In this document: positions 12,709-24,502 of the stretch, in pieces
Position numbering within the stretch: the stretch's first letter is position 1
Layout of the letters: each line of letters starts with the position of its first letter
Assembly (NCBI RefSeq): GCF_019175385.1
Contig: NC_083337.1
Location: forward strand, 22,057,885 to 22,121,884
Source of the DNA: Lycium barbarum
Lineage: Eukaryota; Streptophyta; Magnoliopsida; Solanales; Solanaceae
Direction: 5' to 3'
DNA: 64,000 nt
Translations under genes and position numbers: made by a program
The notes under the pieces: model-generated
What the model was told of the DNA's origin: nothing
Databases searched by the model: none
The model's input: the letters and a program-made list of their open reading frames with translations, nothing else

Positions 12709-12727
12709 TGGCGACTCTGCTGGGGAT
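12709..12727 (+). other. Primer binding site, tRNA-Arg type
   Basis: TGGCGACTCTGCTGGGGAT lies two bases after the LTR end. It matches the complement of a tRNA-Arg 3' end at most positions. Use of tRNA-Arg is characteristic of Ogre elements. Confidence 0.75.
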
Positions 12728-13280
12728 TTAAAGGTTCTAACCATACGGATTCCAATATAATGTGGTATATTTTTTTTAACTGTTTATGTGTTTACTTTCC
12801 TACAATTATCAATTGTTATTGCATACATATCACAACTCCACCACTCCTGACATTTATTTTACATTTTGTTCCATAGGAGACTTCACAGAGTACGCGGTCA
12901 TACCTTCACTATAAAATCAAAACACTTCTTTTGGAACTGTTATGAGGCGGGATTGGTTCGTGGTAGTCCAACAGCCCTAACGGTTCAGCCCCAATTGTTC
13001 GCTCGGGTTCCCGGTCTTTTGTGAAAAACCCACTCTAGTAAAACTAGGATAGAGCTAAGCCAAATCCCTACTGAACTAAAGCATTCATACCTAGACAAGC
13101 TTGGGGTATCTCAGACCTACCTAAAGCTCATTAAGAGAGACCACCTTGTGTTCGGATGGTCTATGACCCGAAGAACACCACATTTCATTTATGTGCTGTG
13201 TGGAAGCATGTTTAGTGCCTATGTGATGAACCATTGATCATGTGGGGATGGGGGAATCCTAACGGTGTTCTGTTTTGTAG
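12728..13280 (+). other. Ogre leader between primer site and ORF1
   Basis: Untranslated leader. I see no domain or repeat in it. Confidence 0.6.
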
Positions 13281-14716
13281 ATGGAAGGCCGCATCCGTTT
13301 TGACATAATCATCGAGGCTCCGAATTTATTGAGGGTTTGGTGGGCATAGTTAGGTGATACTCACAAAAAGACAATTAGCTACTGTCTAGGTCACCTACTG
13401 GCTATCATGACAATGAAGGGTCATCCAAGACTAATAGAGGTGTTAGCCAGACATTGGGACGATAAGGAGCTGTTGTTCCGCTTCGGGAAAATTGAGATGA
13501 CTCCTACATTGGAGGAGATTAGGGATGCCATAGACAACAATGGAACCTGTCTAAGGAGATGACACAAGCAAGATCACCACCTGTTATTTCCACAAAGGCC
13601 TACTGTTGGCCAAATCATGAAGTTTCTTTCATTGACTGAGGTACCCTGGGTGCAAGGACCCACTGTAGCCTTTAGAGATCTGTATCGGAGATTCGGAGAT
13701 GTCACTGGATTTACTCTGTATCAGAGATAGTTCAAGAGTAGAGAAGAGTGGGAAGCTATTAGACCCTTGGCGTTCACCATAGCCTTGCTAGGCATTATGG
13801 TGTTCCCAAAGGGAGAATTAATGGGCATAGACACCCGAGTGATCTACTTAGCCGATGCTATTTTCTATGGTATAACCAAGGACCAGGAAACAAGTTACTT
13901 TGACTTAGCACCTATCCCTTTGGAAGAAATTTTTCAAGTTTTGGACAAATGCCGGAACGGCTTCCAATACTTCCAAAGATGTAGCACGTTGTTACAATGG
14001 TGGATTATCAAACACGTTAACATGGCTAAGAAAGTCCAGTATCTGAGCAATCACAACAGGTTAGACCGTCTGACAAATTATTACCCGAACCTTAGTTACA
14101 TGTCCAAAAAGGCAGGGGCCTGCTTCTTTGAGGAATTGACTGAAGATAGGGTCCAGTGGATGTTTCCTGACTTTATATCAGAGAATGTGGTGGTTCGAGG
14201 TAAGAATTGTCCTTTTGTGCCATTAGCCAGTATTCGAGGAATCCGCCCTTATTATCCATCTTGGGTTCTGAGGAAATTTGGTAGAAGGGAAGTGATACCT
14301 CAGGTAAGAAATCCTGAGCAGTTCATCCTTAAGCACACAAGGTAGAACATCAAGAACACTAGGGTGATCCTCAGAGAATGGAATGGCCCCGCGTGTGGGG
14401 GCCAGATACTTTAGCTCCAGACAGGTTCGAGCCAGGGTGTGACTCGGGGTATCATAAATGGCTACAGGGGAACTTGGCCCGTGCATCCATCCCAAGGCCC
14501 GCACCTCTTCATGATGCTCAAGAAGAGGAGCGTCTGAAGAAATGTCTGGAAAGCACGGATGAGCACTTAGCCCAGATTTTAGAAGAAATAGATCTGATAA
14601 TAGTCAGGATGGAAATGTACCAAGAACGACTTCGGATTCAGACCACCCTTCGGAGGGTGAAAAAGGCCAAGACAAGCCAGGCCTCGACATCAGCCGCTGA
14701 AGAAGAACCCTGCTAA
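13281..14716 (+). pseudogene. Ogre ORF1 remnant
   Basis: Reading from ATG 13281 (MEGRIRF...) one frame runs to 14345 with only a few in-frame stops: an early TAG after about 22 codons, then a TGA near 13560 and a TAG near 13730. The last 90 or so codons continue in another frame (14378-14716), so there is also a frameshift near 14360. The longest open part (13767-14345, about 190 codons) has the hydrophobic start and the LLQWW segment that I associate with the uncharacterised ORF1 protein of Ogre elements (DUF7745-like). The C-terminal part is charged and probably coiled coil. Position between primer site and gag supports ORF1. Its molecular role is unknown. Confidence 0.65.
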
Positions 14717-15089
14717 TTTATTGCTTTACATGGAGCCCCTTGTCAGCTTCATCATCTTTGTAATCCCTTCAGGGAAGATATTTTTATTACTATTTTATTA
14801 ACTAATGATGATATTTCGGGGCAATGGTTCACTTTCACAAATGGCACTTACATGCTTCAATCGTTTAGGAGAGCCTTAACTCAAAAAGGTTTTTAGGAAT
14901 GCGAATAGTATAAATATCTGCTAAACTATATGAATTCTTGCTACGTGCTTCACATGCCTAGTTGCTCTGTGTGTTGTCATATATTAAGGCTTGAATACAT
15001 TTGATCCGATGATCTAAAACTATATACCAAAAGAAAAACCAAAAGCTTAAAACTTAACCAAATTTATCTCCATAAAAGGTTGACTTACA
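14717..15089 (+). other. Spacer between ORF1 and the next ORF remnant
   Basis: AT-rich; I see nothing coding in it. Confidence 0.5.
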
Positions 15090-16262
15090 ATGGCAAACCA
15101 AGGAGAACAAGAGACGCGGACTATGGGAGAGAAACCGGAAATGGTAAGAGAAGCACCTCCATGAAATAGGGAGGAAAATTGAGGAACTGGACCGACTGCT
15201 AGAGATGGTGGGGAACCCGCCAGAGGGCATACCCCAAGAACAATACTACGGGAACGTCCCAGAAAGAGTAAGGGATTTGGTGCTGAATTATATACCTTTA
15301 GAGAGGAGGCCCATGACTCATTGATAAGGGACTTCGAGAAGAATGAATGAAAGCCAAGGAGCTAGCTCAGACCATTGGGCTATAGAATCAGACCTGCAAG
15401 AGGAGTCGGAGCCTGAATAGGAAGCCTCTGAACCCATCGAGGAGGAAGAACCAGAAGAGGGAGAGCCTCAGAACATGGAGGAAGAGAAAGTAGAGCCTAT
15501 TGACATAGAGGCTGAGGGGAGGAAGAAGCATTTGAGATATTTTCTGAGTTTGCAGAGGAGAAGAATGATGCCAATGAAGAATCTGATTATTATGCCCCGA
15601 CCAACGAGGGATTTGACTTCTATGCACCCTTACCCATGCTGGTACCTGCAACCTCCACTATAGCATTTGAGAATATTGTAAGGGTAGGCCCTTTTGAACC
15701 TACTTGGTAGGGAATAGCCTTCAAAGCCCATTCCTCCCCATTTAGAGTGGCTCCACGGTCTGTCACCTGTAAGGAGGTATATGAAAGAATGTTTGTCGCA
15801 AGAGTGCCTTGCACCACTAAGGCCAGGTTGCTGCCACTCGAGTTGGTGTATGCAAACAAAAGGTTCCTGTTCCACAACAAATGGCTAGTGAGGAGAAGAA
15901 TTTGTAGCCTTATTGATGATAGGATCATTGAAACTTTATGGGGGACACACAACTTACTAGTTCATGACCTTATTATCCCTAGAGATGGATTTACTGATAG
16001 TACTCAGATCTGGCGATACGATTTCACGATCTTTCTGGAATCATGCGCCCGTATATTCTCAACTCTGGCTAGTCTAAGAAAGATTAAACCCGTGGAACCT
16101 GCCCACAATCCCGTGCCATTAAGGCTTAATCATAATAAGTTTTTCCTATATCAAATAGGGGCTATGGGGCACGACATAGAAGAACGCCACGCATTCAAGC
16201 TCGAACTTGAACACAGGATCAGTATAGGAGAGGTCTTGGTCATTTTATCACCACAGTACTGA
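15090..16262 (+). pseudogene. Unrecognised second 5' ORF of the Ogre element, broken
   Basis: An ATG at 15090 starts a frame (MANQGEQ...) with several stops. A Glu/Pro-rich acidic stretch follows at about 15400-15530, and then a cleaner open part at 15747-16262 (about 170 codons) with many basic and aromatic residues. Frames change between the parts, so the gene is decayed. I do not recognise a domain. It could be the C-terminal part of an extended ORF1, an extra ORF special to this lineage, or the start of a long gag leader. The Athila-type insertion begins 80 bases after it. Confidence 0.4.
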
Positions 16263-16341
16263 TAAGGAAGGAGAACGAGAGATAGCGGGTTCGTAAGGAC
16301 AGCGACTCGCGAACTGTATTTTTGGGTAGATAATAGGTGTC
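16263..16341 (+). other. Ogre sequence up to the Athila insertion site
   Basis: Short non-coding stretch. The last five bases, gtgtc, pair with gtgtg at 32340-32344 as an imperfect target duplication. Confidence 0.6.
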
Positions 16342-17667
16342 TGATGTGCCGAGAATTTGGGCACATCTAATGCTTTTTAACTCTAAGTTTCACTTGTTTT
16401 CGAGCAAGTTTGTGTTAGTTTGATGTGTTTTGTGTGCTGTGTAGGTATCTTGAAGTTAGAATGCTCGGAAAGCGAAAAAACGAGGAAAATAGGCAATCTG
16501 TTCTGATAAGCATAAGGACGGACCGTCAACATGCTCGACGGTCCGTCGAGTTTCCTCGTCGATAAGTTCCTGCGAAGTGACAATTCATCAGATCACCATC
16601 AGATCGTCGAATTGCACCGTCGACACTATGGACGGTCCATCGAAGTGCTTCGACGATGGAGTTCCTGCAGAGTGATAAAAGAATACTCAGATCGTCGATA
16701 TAGTCGTCGAGCATGTCGACGACCATCGAAGTGCAAGCCGAGTTGGAACAGGTCTGGGATTGATTATTCCGAGTTTGACTTGTATAAATACCTATTTAGG
16801 TTTTATTTTTCAGACATCTGGAGTTTTAGACTTGTAGTAATTACTTTTGAGTTGTTATTGCTTTTGAAAATTTCCAAAAAATTACATTCATTACTTTCAA
16901 GTTTTATTCGTAAATTCAATACAATACTACAATTATGCAATATTCAATCTTTTATTGTTTTCTTGTTGCCATGAGTAGCTAAACACCTTTACTAAGGTTG
17001 TGAACCCAAGGATGGGTGTGTTGTGATTGGGGATCGTGAAAGATATATGCATAATGGATTGTTAGGGTTTATTTGTTCTTCGTTTTCATCATATAGTTAG
17101 TAGTTGCAAACATTAGCTAACGCCATAACCCTTAGTTTATTTGGGAAAATAGCTAGGGTTAGGTAAGAACAAATAACAAGAACTCAGGGCTTTAAACCTT
17201 GTTTAATAAATTCACTTAGGAATAAGAGGAATTTACTTGACACAATTAACCGTTCTTCATGCATACTTTCTTATCTTTGGAAAAAGCATAGAATGAGATA
17301 ATATTTTCTTATTGGGAAATAGTTCAGATTCACATAGAGGTTAAGTGCATCCATACAAACAGTCCATTGGAAGTATATCAAGATTGATAACCATGATCAT
17401 ACAATTTATCTAACGGGGAAACAACCTTTGTTCTTTTTACTCATATATTTTCAACTTTAAATTTCTAGTCACTTTAAATTAGTCCACAAGCCAAATCAAC
17501 TATAAAACCCATTTCTGGAATACACCAGGACCGTAAGATTAGTATAATACTTGTTTAATAAAATTTTCACACCATATTCTCTGTGGGATTCGACCCCAAC
17601 CTCGTTAGGTTACTATATTTGACAATGTCCGCATTATATGATTAATAGGTATAATTTGAGCGTATCA
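16342..17667 (+). repeat. 5' LTR of the Athila-type element
   Basis: TGATGTGCCGAG...GAGCGTATCA, 1326 bp. Homologous along its length to 31005-32339 and 62913-63962. It holds a GTCGAC/CGGWCCG palindrome cluster and a TATA box (TATAAATA at 16783-16790). Frames through it are not genes. Confidence 0.92.
16518..16723. promoter_or_regulatory. U3 palindrome cluster upstream of TATA box
   Basis: GACGGACCGTC (16518) and GACGGTCCGTC (16537) form a perfect 11-bp inverted repeat with eight bases between. GTCGTCGA-GCATG-TCGACGAC at 16703-16723 is a second perfect hairpin. TATAAATA follows about 60 bases later. An enhancer-like role is inferred. Confidence 0.6.
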
Positions 17668-17672
17668 AATTT

Positions 17673-17691
17673 TGGCGCCGTTGCCAGGGAA
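17673..17691 (+). other. Primer binding site, tRNA-Asp type
   Basis: TGGCGCCGTTGCCAGGGAA, five bases after the LTR. It fits the complement of the tRNA-Asp 3' end with one or two differences, as expected for Athila elements. Confidence 0.85.
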
Positions 17692-17785
17692 TACGGTTTT
17701 GAAATTGCTAAATAGTGGTTACTATTCTTAAAGTCTTTGTCATATTCCAACACACCTTGTTTGCTACCATGTAAACCAGGTGATC

Positions 17786-19150
17786 ATGGCCAACAACGAA
17801 CTTCTAATCGAAAATATTTTTGCTGATGAACCAGAAGCAGATGAAGACTTTGCATCTGAAATCATTCATCCGAGGTTGACTGCTACTACTATCAAGTTTG
17901 ATAATTTCAGTCGATGATGACCCTCACCAACACATAACGAACTTTCTGGATATGTGCTCTCAGCATATCCAGCGGGGTGTGACTCAAGAAGCAGTTCGGC
18001 TGAAACTCTTCAAATATTCGTTAGCCGGAGAAGCAAGAAAATGGTTCACAAAGCTACCCCGAAACTCTATTGCTACATGGGAAGAGAATGGTAGAGTGTT
18101 TCTTAGAAAGTGGTATCCTCCGAGTAAAAGAACTGAAATTCATGATCAGATTTACGAGTTCAAACAACGTAATGGGGAACAACTTTTTGAAGCTTGGGAG
18201 AGGTGCAAAGAATATTTGGATAGGAGTCAAAACCATAGCTTTCCAGATCCGATTTTGAAGGAGAAGTTCTATAGAGGGTTGGATCCTATGACCCAAGCGA
18301 TTGCCAATAATGCTGCCAGCGATTGTTTTATGAATAAGTCCGATGCTACTATAACTGATATACTTGATCGATTGACTACACACAGCCAAGCATGGTATTC
18401 AAGTAATTCTGATGGGCTATTACTTGGAACACCGTTGATTCAAAATATTTTGAAAGATAGCCAGGAAACGTAGCAGACGTTGGCACAATTGGCCACTAGT
18501 CTCTCTCTACTGACAAAGAGGCTTGATGAGAGAGAAACGAAGAAGGTGAACGTTTGTGAAGATATCTCAGGCATGCCGCCTGGTATGTACCAAGTCCCAG
18601 GGGTCCGTATCAAGAGGGCCCCCTCCGCAAGTTGAGAATGTTCAGTATGCAGATTACATAGCGAAGGGGGATATTCCTGGGCCAATTCAGAGATACTGGC
18701 AACCCTAACAAGGGCAGGAGTCATACAATCAAGGGAAATATAACAACAACCAAGGGAACTACAACAACAACTATGGTGGACCGAACCAAGGGAGATACAA
18801 CAACAATAACGAAAATTTTGGGAACAGAAGTTCCAACCCTTATATTCCACCAAAATGGCAATCTAATGATCAAGGTAGTTCGATGTTGGAGTCAATCCTT
18901 GAAAAAGTGTTGGCAAGTCAGACAAACACTAAAAAGACATTATCTGGGCTATTAGAGATGGTGGTCTCTCATTCAGCAACTATTCAGAATCTTGAACAGC
19001 AGATCTGTGATCTTTCTAGAGAATAGCATCTTGCTAGAAAAAGAGGGCTTCCTCGTGATACTATTCCAAACCCGAAGAATGGTGGGGGAGTGGAACGCAC
19101 TTTTGCTATTAGTACGAGAAGTGGTAAAATACTTCAAGGTGCTGACAAGA
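17786..19150 (+). pseudogene. Athila-type gag remnant
   Basis: Structural capsid protein of the element. It opens at ATG 17786 (MANNELL...) in one frame, which ends at TGA near 17915. The capsid domain (retrotransposon gag family, about 17898-18473) is in a second frame, with the conserved FLxxC, LFxxSLxGEAxxWF and FxxRFxP-like positions. A TAG at 18471 follows. The tail from about 18617 is in a third frame: an Asn/Tyr/Gly-rich stretch, a coiled-coil-like segment, and the TRSGK motif near 19120 that usually ends Athila gag. So there are two frameshifts and at least three stops (18471, about 18709, about 19024). It cannot make full-length protein. Confidence 0.85.
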
Positions 19151-19560
19151 AGGTGGTTGATCTAAACCCGATTATTGAGGAAGAAGAGGTGCATTTAGAT
19201 GTGCCTATAATTGATGAGGAAGTCCATGGTGAAGAAAAACTTACGGATATTCCAGAAGTCGCTGCTAATACAGGGAAACACATGATAAAAGGGGCTCTTC
19301 GCCTTTTGACTCAGATGTACAAAGAAAAGCCTCCCTTTACTCATAGGTTGGCAAAGAAGAATGATGATGCTAAGTGTCAGAAGTTCTATGATCAGTTGAA
19401 GCAGTTAACAGTGAATTTTCCATTCTTAGATACTGTCAAAGAGATGCCCGGATTTCCTAAGTTTGTGAAAGACCTGCTTACAAAGAAAAGGTCTGTTCAA
19501 CATGAGACCGTCAATTTAACTCATCGTGTGAGTTCAATTATTGTTTCCACCACAGTTTAG

Positions 19561-19980
19561 AAGAATGGAGACCCAGCGGCGTTCACTATTCCATGCAATA
19601 TTGGGCTTCATGCATTCGCCCATGCTCTGTGTGATAATGGGGCGAGTATTAACTTGATGCCCCTTGCTATTTTCCAACAATCTGGGTTGGGTACTCCTAG
19701 ACCGACTTCTATGCGATTACAGATGGCAGAGAGATCTATCAAGAAGCCAATTGGGGTTATAGATGACGTGTTGGTGCAAGTGGGTAAGTTCATGTTGCCT
19801 GCTGATTTGGTGATTCTGGATTGTGCAGTGGATAGAGATATTCCCATTATCTTGGGAAGACTATTCCTTGCTACGGGAAGATCGCTTATGGACTCTGAAA
19901 AGAATGAAATAAAGTTCCGAGTGAATGACGAAGAAGTGACTTTCCAAGCAAGTAAGGGGATAAAGTTTCCAAGCGCTTAT
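19561..19980 (+). pseudogene. Athila-type aspartic protease domain
   Basis: Retropepsin-like protease that would process the gag-pol polyprotein. The motif CDNGASINLMP (near 19627-19660) carries the catalytic Asp in the D-x-G-A-S form. A hydrophobic ILGRLFL segment near 19850 is the second conserved block. It shares its frame with the gag tail and RT, but the TAG at 19558 separates it from gag. Confidence 0.8.
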
Positions 19981-20229
19981 GAGAGTATCTTGGTTATTGA
20001 TTCGTTTGATGGGGTTGCTGACCCTGTCGAACATAAAATGGAAGAAGAAAGTCTGGGAGAAGCTCTCACTGTAGTTCTGATAAATTTTGATGCTTGTCAT
20101 ATGAAGGGCTACGTGGAAACTATAAACACGCTTGAGGGTCCAGGTTCCTACACTTACCACCCAAGAAAGCTTGATCTTGACCTTAAAAATAGAACTACTC
20201 CACCAGCTAAGCCTTCTAGTGTTGAGCCT

Positions 20230-21210
20230 CCAAAGCTTGAGCTTAAGCAGCTCCCAGCACACTTGAGGTATGAGTTCCTTGGTCCGAACAAGACATTGCC
20301 AGTAATTATTTCAGCATCATTGACTGAGGAACAAATTGAGCGTTTAGTGGAGATTTTGCGCGAGTACAGACGTGCTATTAGTTGGACCATAGCAGACATT
20401 CGGGGTATTCCTTCGGGTAATTGTGATCATAAAATTCAGCTAGAGGGGGACAGCAAACCGAGCATTGAGCATTCGCGGAGATTGAACCAGAACATGCAAG
20501 AGGTCATGAAAAAGCAAATCATAAAGTGGTTAGATGCTGGGGTAGTTTATCCAATTGCAGACAGCAAGTGGGTGAGTCCTGTTCAATGTGTACCAAAGAA
20601 AGGAGGCATCACTGTGGTGCCTAATGTAAATAATGAGCTGATTCCCACTCGTACAGTAACTGGATGGCGTGTCTGCATGGACTATAGGAAGTTAAATACT
20701 GCCACTTGCAAATACCATTTTCCCATGCCTTTCATTGATCAAATGCTGGATAGGCTGGCTGGGAGGTCTTACTATTGCTTCTTAGATGGATACTCGGGCT
20801 ATAATCCGATCAACATCTCCCTAGAAGACAAAGATAAGACGACGCTTACTTGTCCTTATAGGAGGTTTGCATTTAGCCGAATGCCCTTTGGGTTGTGTAA
20901 TGCACCAGCCACTTTTCGGAGGTGCATGATGTTGATCTTTTCTGACATGGTAGAGGACTTCTTGGAGGTATTTATGGATGATTTCTCTATTATTGGTGAC
21001 TCATTTGATGATTGTCTTGACCATCTGCGTAAAGTGCTGAAAATATGTAAGGAGACAAATCTTGTGCTAAATTTGGAGAAGTGCCGCTTTATGGTAAAGG
21101 AAGGGGTCGCCCTCGGTCATAAAATCTCTGAAAAAGGAATTGAGGTTGATCAAGCGAAGATAGATGTGATTGCGAAAATTTCTCCACCCATCTTAGTCAA
21201 AGGTTTCTGA
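20230..21210 (+). pseudogene. Athila-type reverse transcriptase domain
   Basis: RNA-dependent DNA polymerase of the element. In order: the KWVSPVQ-VPKKGG block, TGWRVCMDYRKLN, MPFGLCNAPATF and the catalytic VFMDDFS (Y/FxDD form, near 20970). The domain itself is open, and all expected blocks are present in the correct spacing. A TGA at 21208 ends the frame just where the connection domain begins. Of the pol domains in this element, this is the best preserved. Confidence 0.9.
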
Positions 21211-21962
21211 AGTTTCTTAGGACATGCTAGATTCTGTAGGCGCTTCATCAAGGATTTCTCCAAGATTTCTAACCTGATGTGCAAGCTTCTTGAAAAATAG
21301 GCTAAGTTTGTATTTGATGACTAGTGCCAAAAGGCGTTGTATGAATTAAAGGAGCGCCTCACTACTGCTCCTATGATTGTTATTCCGGATTGGTCCTTAC
21401 CTTTTGAGCTGATGTGAGATGCTGGTGGTCTTGCGATAGGTACTATGCTTGGCCAGATCCATAATAAAATTATGCACCCGATCTACTATGCTAGTAGGAC
21501 ACTTAATGCGGCGCAGATGAACTACACGGTGACCGAGCAAGAACTGCTTGCAATAGTATATACTTTTGAAAAGTTTTGGTCTTATTTGTTGGGGTCTAAG
21601 TTTGTGGTGTACACTGGCCATGCTACACTGAGGTATTTGATGGCAAAGAAGAAAGCTAAACTGCGACTGATTCGTTGGGTCCTTTTGTTACAAGAGTTTG
21701 ATTTAGAAGTAAAAGATCAAAAAGGATCCGAAAATCAGGTCGCAGATCATCTCTCTAGGCTTGAAGAAACTAGGTTGCCAGCAAAAGAACTTGATATTGA
21801 AGATGCATTTCCAGATGAGCAAGTTTTGGCGGTGTCTATGCAGGTGTCACCTTGGTTTGCCAATTTTGCTAACTACTTGGTAACTGGTAGCATTTCCGAC
21901 GAGATAAAATCGTATCAGAAAAAGAAGTTTTTGCGGGATGTTCGTCAGTACTATTGGGATGA
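21211..21962 (+). pseudogene. Athila-type connection and RNase H domain, degenerate
   Basis: Same frame as RT but broken by TGA 21208, TAG near 21298, TAG near 21322 and TGA near 21416. The last replaces the Cys before the first catalytic Asp. The YASRTL and TEQELLA blocks are present. The usual YTDHAxLRYL block reads [10 protein letters not shown] here, so the catalytic Asp is Gly. [11 protein letters not shown] marks the end of the domain. The frame is cut at 21967 by the reverse solo LTR; the integrase zinc-finger region resumes after 24507. Confidence 0.85.
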
Positions 21963-21967
21963 ACCAT

Positions 21968-22148
21968 TGTCACGACCCAGCTAGGGGCCGCGACGGGTAC
22001 CCGGAGCTAACCACCGAGCACTGCTAGTTCTTCTTCTAACCTTACTCATTTAATGCTCTTTTATCAATTTCATAATCAAATCATGAGAAAATCATCTTCC
22101 ATTTGAAAACATAAATACTTTCATATACATATGCCTCTCGGCCATCAA

Positions 22149-22195
<47 letters not shown>

Positions 22196-24502
22196 GCAGC
22201 AATCTTGTGAGACTATCTAACCCACACTGCGTATCTACGAGCCTCTACTGGAGTGCTAAACATAAGGACGAGACAAGACCCCGTCATGCCCAAAATACAT
22301 ATAAAAATGTACACAAAAGAATCATCAAGCACCTCCGGAACAAAGGAGTGCTTTCAATCAGCTAACAGCTATTACGAATCTGGGTCAAGCTCTCCTCCCT
22401 GTCTCCCTGTGGGCATGAACACAGCGCCCAAAGAAAACGGACGTCAGTCTGAACATTGTACTAAGTATGAGAGGCATAAACAATGAAATAAGACAATGCT
22501 ACAAAGGAAATATCAATGTGAAACATTTGTATCTGACTGTCCAATATAAAAGAAGTAATGCGTACTGTCTTACTCATACTCATCATCATATCATATATGC
22601 ATAAATGTATAAGTTGCCTGCCCATATAGGTACGGTGTGATAATGTATAAACTGCCCGTCCATATCAGATCGGTGTGATAATCACAACATTAGCCTGCGT
22701 CCAGGCCTCCCGCATCCGGGGTATCATCTCATACCGCCCACTAGTGGTGTCTGCCCATGCCGTCTGGCCATGGTGTATAGCTGCCTGCCTTAGCGGTGAC
22801 TGCCCGGCCATATAGGCGCGGTGTTATATCATCATCATACATGCTCATCCTAGTATGCTTATCATAATATACTTATCATAATGTGTTTATCCTAGTACAT
22901 GCATAGAGCTCAAGAACAACTCCACTTTATCGGGGTGACGTAAGGTCGTGATCCCTCGATTTCATTATGGAGCATTCTTTGACATTCTGCCTCACCTTGA
23001 AGGAACTAACATATAAGGTGAGTGTGAGCAACCAATAACATTATTAAAATTATAGGATCTCTAACATATCTCTCATCTTGTATAGCTATTCATGGATATA
23101 GACATGTAGCTTTCCGGAATGTAGGCACTCATGAAAAAAATAAGAAGTCATTCTTTAGGATTCATGCCATTAGAAAGAAAGGACTAGCCTCACATACCTT
23201 TGACGTTTAACCAAGCTATCACTTGCTTGTTCTCCTTCGATATCACGTTTCGACCTTCAAGAGAGAATTCGCGCTAACGTTAGTTAATCGTCTATACGAA
23301 CGCGCTACCATTCTAGGGAAACATTGGGCAGCATTTCCTTTGTTTATACTATTTTTCTCATATTCTACAACAACTCCCAAATGCTCATATCACATTCACA
23401 ATATGATAAACAACACTCATCATTCATTTACAATATCCGTATTTCACAAATTGGTCTTCAATTTCTCCATAATCATGGCCATGGTTCATTGTTGCATTTT
23501 CTCACATAGGATACTTATTCCATGTTCTAAATGTCACTCATAACATTTTTATAATCACAAATTATCAATGATCACGGCTCAATTCAAACCTTTACTCAAC
23601 AATGCTACTATTCACACTTTCATGACCCATTTCTTACATCCTTTTATAATCTAAGTGTTTCAACTCTTCCATACCCTAAATAACCTGTAAACGCCATAAA
23701 ACGTACCTTAGATGTTGTAGAAACAAGCCTTGAGTGGTATTACTCTTCTTGCACCAAAACCCTAGTTTGCTTCTCTTGAAATTTCTTAACTTGGATCAAC
23801 TTTGATGAGTTCCACACACTTGATTCACTTGGATTCTTGATATTGATCTTTGATTTCCTTTGTTTTCTTGTAGATGAAGAGTGGAGAGTATTCTAGAGGT
23901 TTCTAGAGAGAAGTATCGTGGAAATGAAGTTAATTAACGAGCTTGGGTCTCCTTTTTAATGACTTAAAATCTGATACGAAATGAACAGTAGTTGAAGTGC
24001 ACAGTGGTCGTAAACCCAGTTTATGGTCCGTATTCTAGTTTACGGTCTGTATTACAGTTTACGGCCCGTATTCTGTGGACGTATTAAAGCATAACAGAAC
24101 CAGAAAGTCAGGCTAAGGACATGGTGGTTTACGACTCAGTTTACGGGTTGTATTTCAGTTTACGGTCCGTATTTCAAGTCATTTTTAACCATTCAAGTCT
24201 TTGGTAGAAAGTTGAAGTTTTGTAAGTTGAAATACGACATGGTAGTTTACGGGCCGTATACCACTTTACGGTTTGTATTTCATTTTACGATCGACTGGGC
24301 CAAAGTGCAAATCTACAACTTTCACGTCTTCAAAACCTATGATTAGTCATTGTGGAGCATAACCTATCTCTTATTCGCATTGCCTTTGAAATCTTACTTA
24401 GGGTCGTCAAACGTCATTCCCTTCTGATTAAAACATCATATACTCGTATTCTTCGTTAGTCTATTCATTGTATGGTCACAGGAAAATTTTCGAGGTGTAA
24501 CA
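21968..24502 (-). mobile_element. Reverse solo LTR inside Athila-type pol
   Basis: TGTCACGACCC...GAGGTGTAACA with a perfect 5-bp target duplication accat (21963-21967 and 24503-24507); 2535 bp with no internal region. On its own strand: palindromes at 24295-24004, TATA-like CATTAAAAAG near 23960, donor-like AAAG|GTATGTGAGGCTA at 23197 and acceptor-like CCCACAG ending at 22427. A (TA)n tract sits at 22153-22187 and a minisatellite at about 22610-22850. Confidence 0.93.
24004..24295. repeat. TACGG palindrome cluster in the reverse solo LTR
   Basis: Repeated tttacggtccgtatt, ttacggcccgta and related words, equivalent in LTR position to 5078-5411. Confidence 0.75.
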
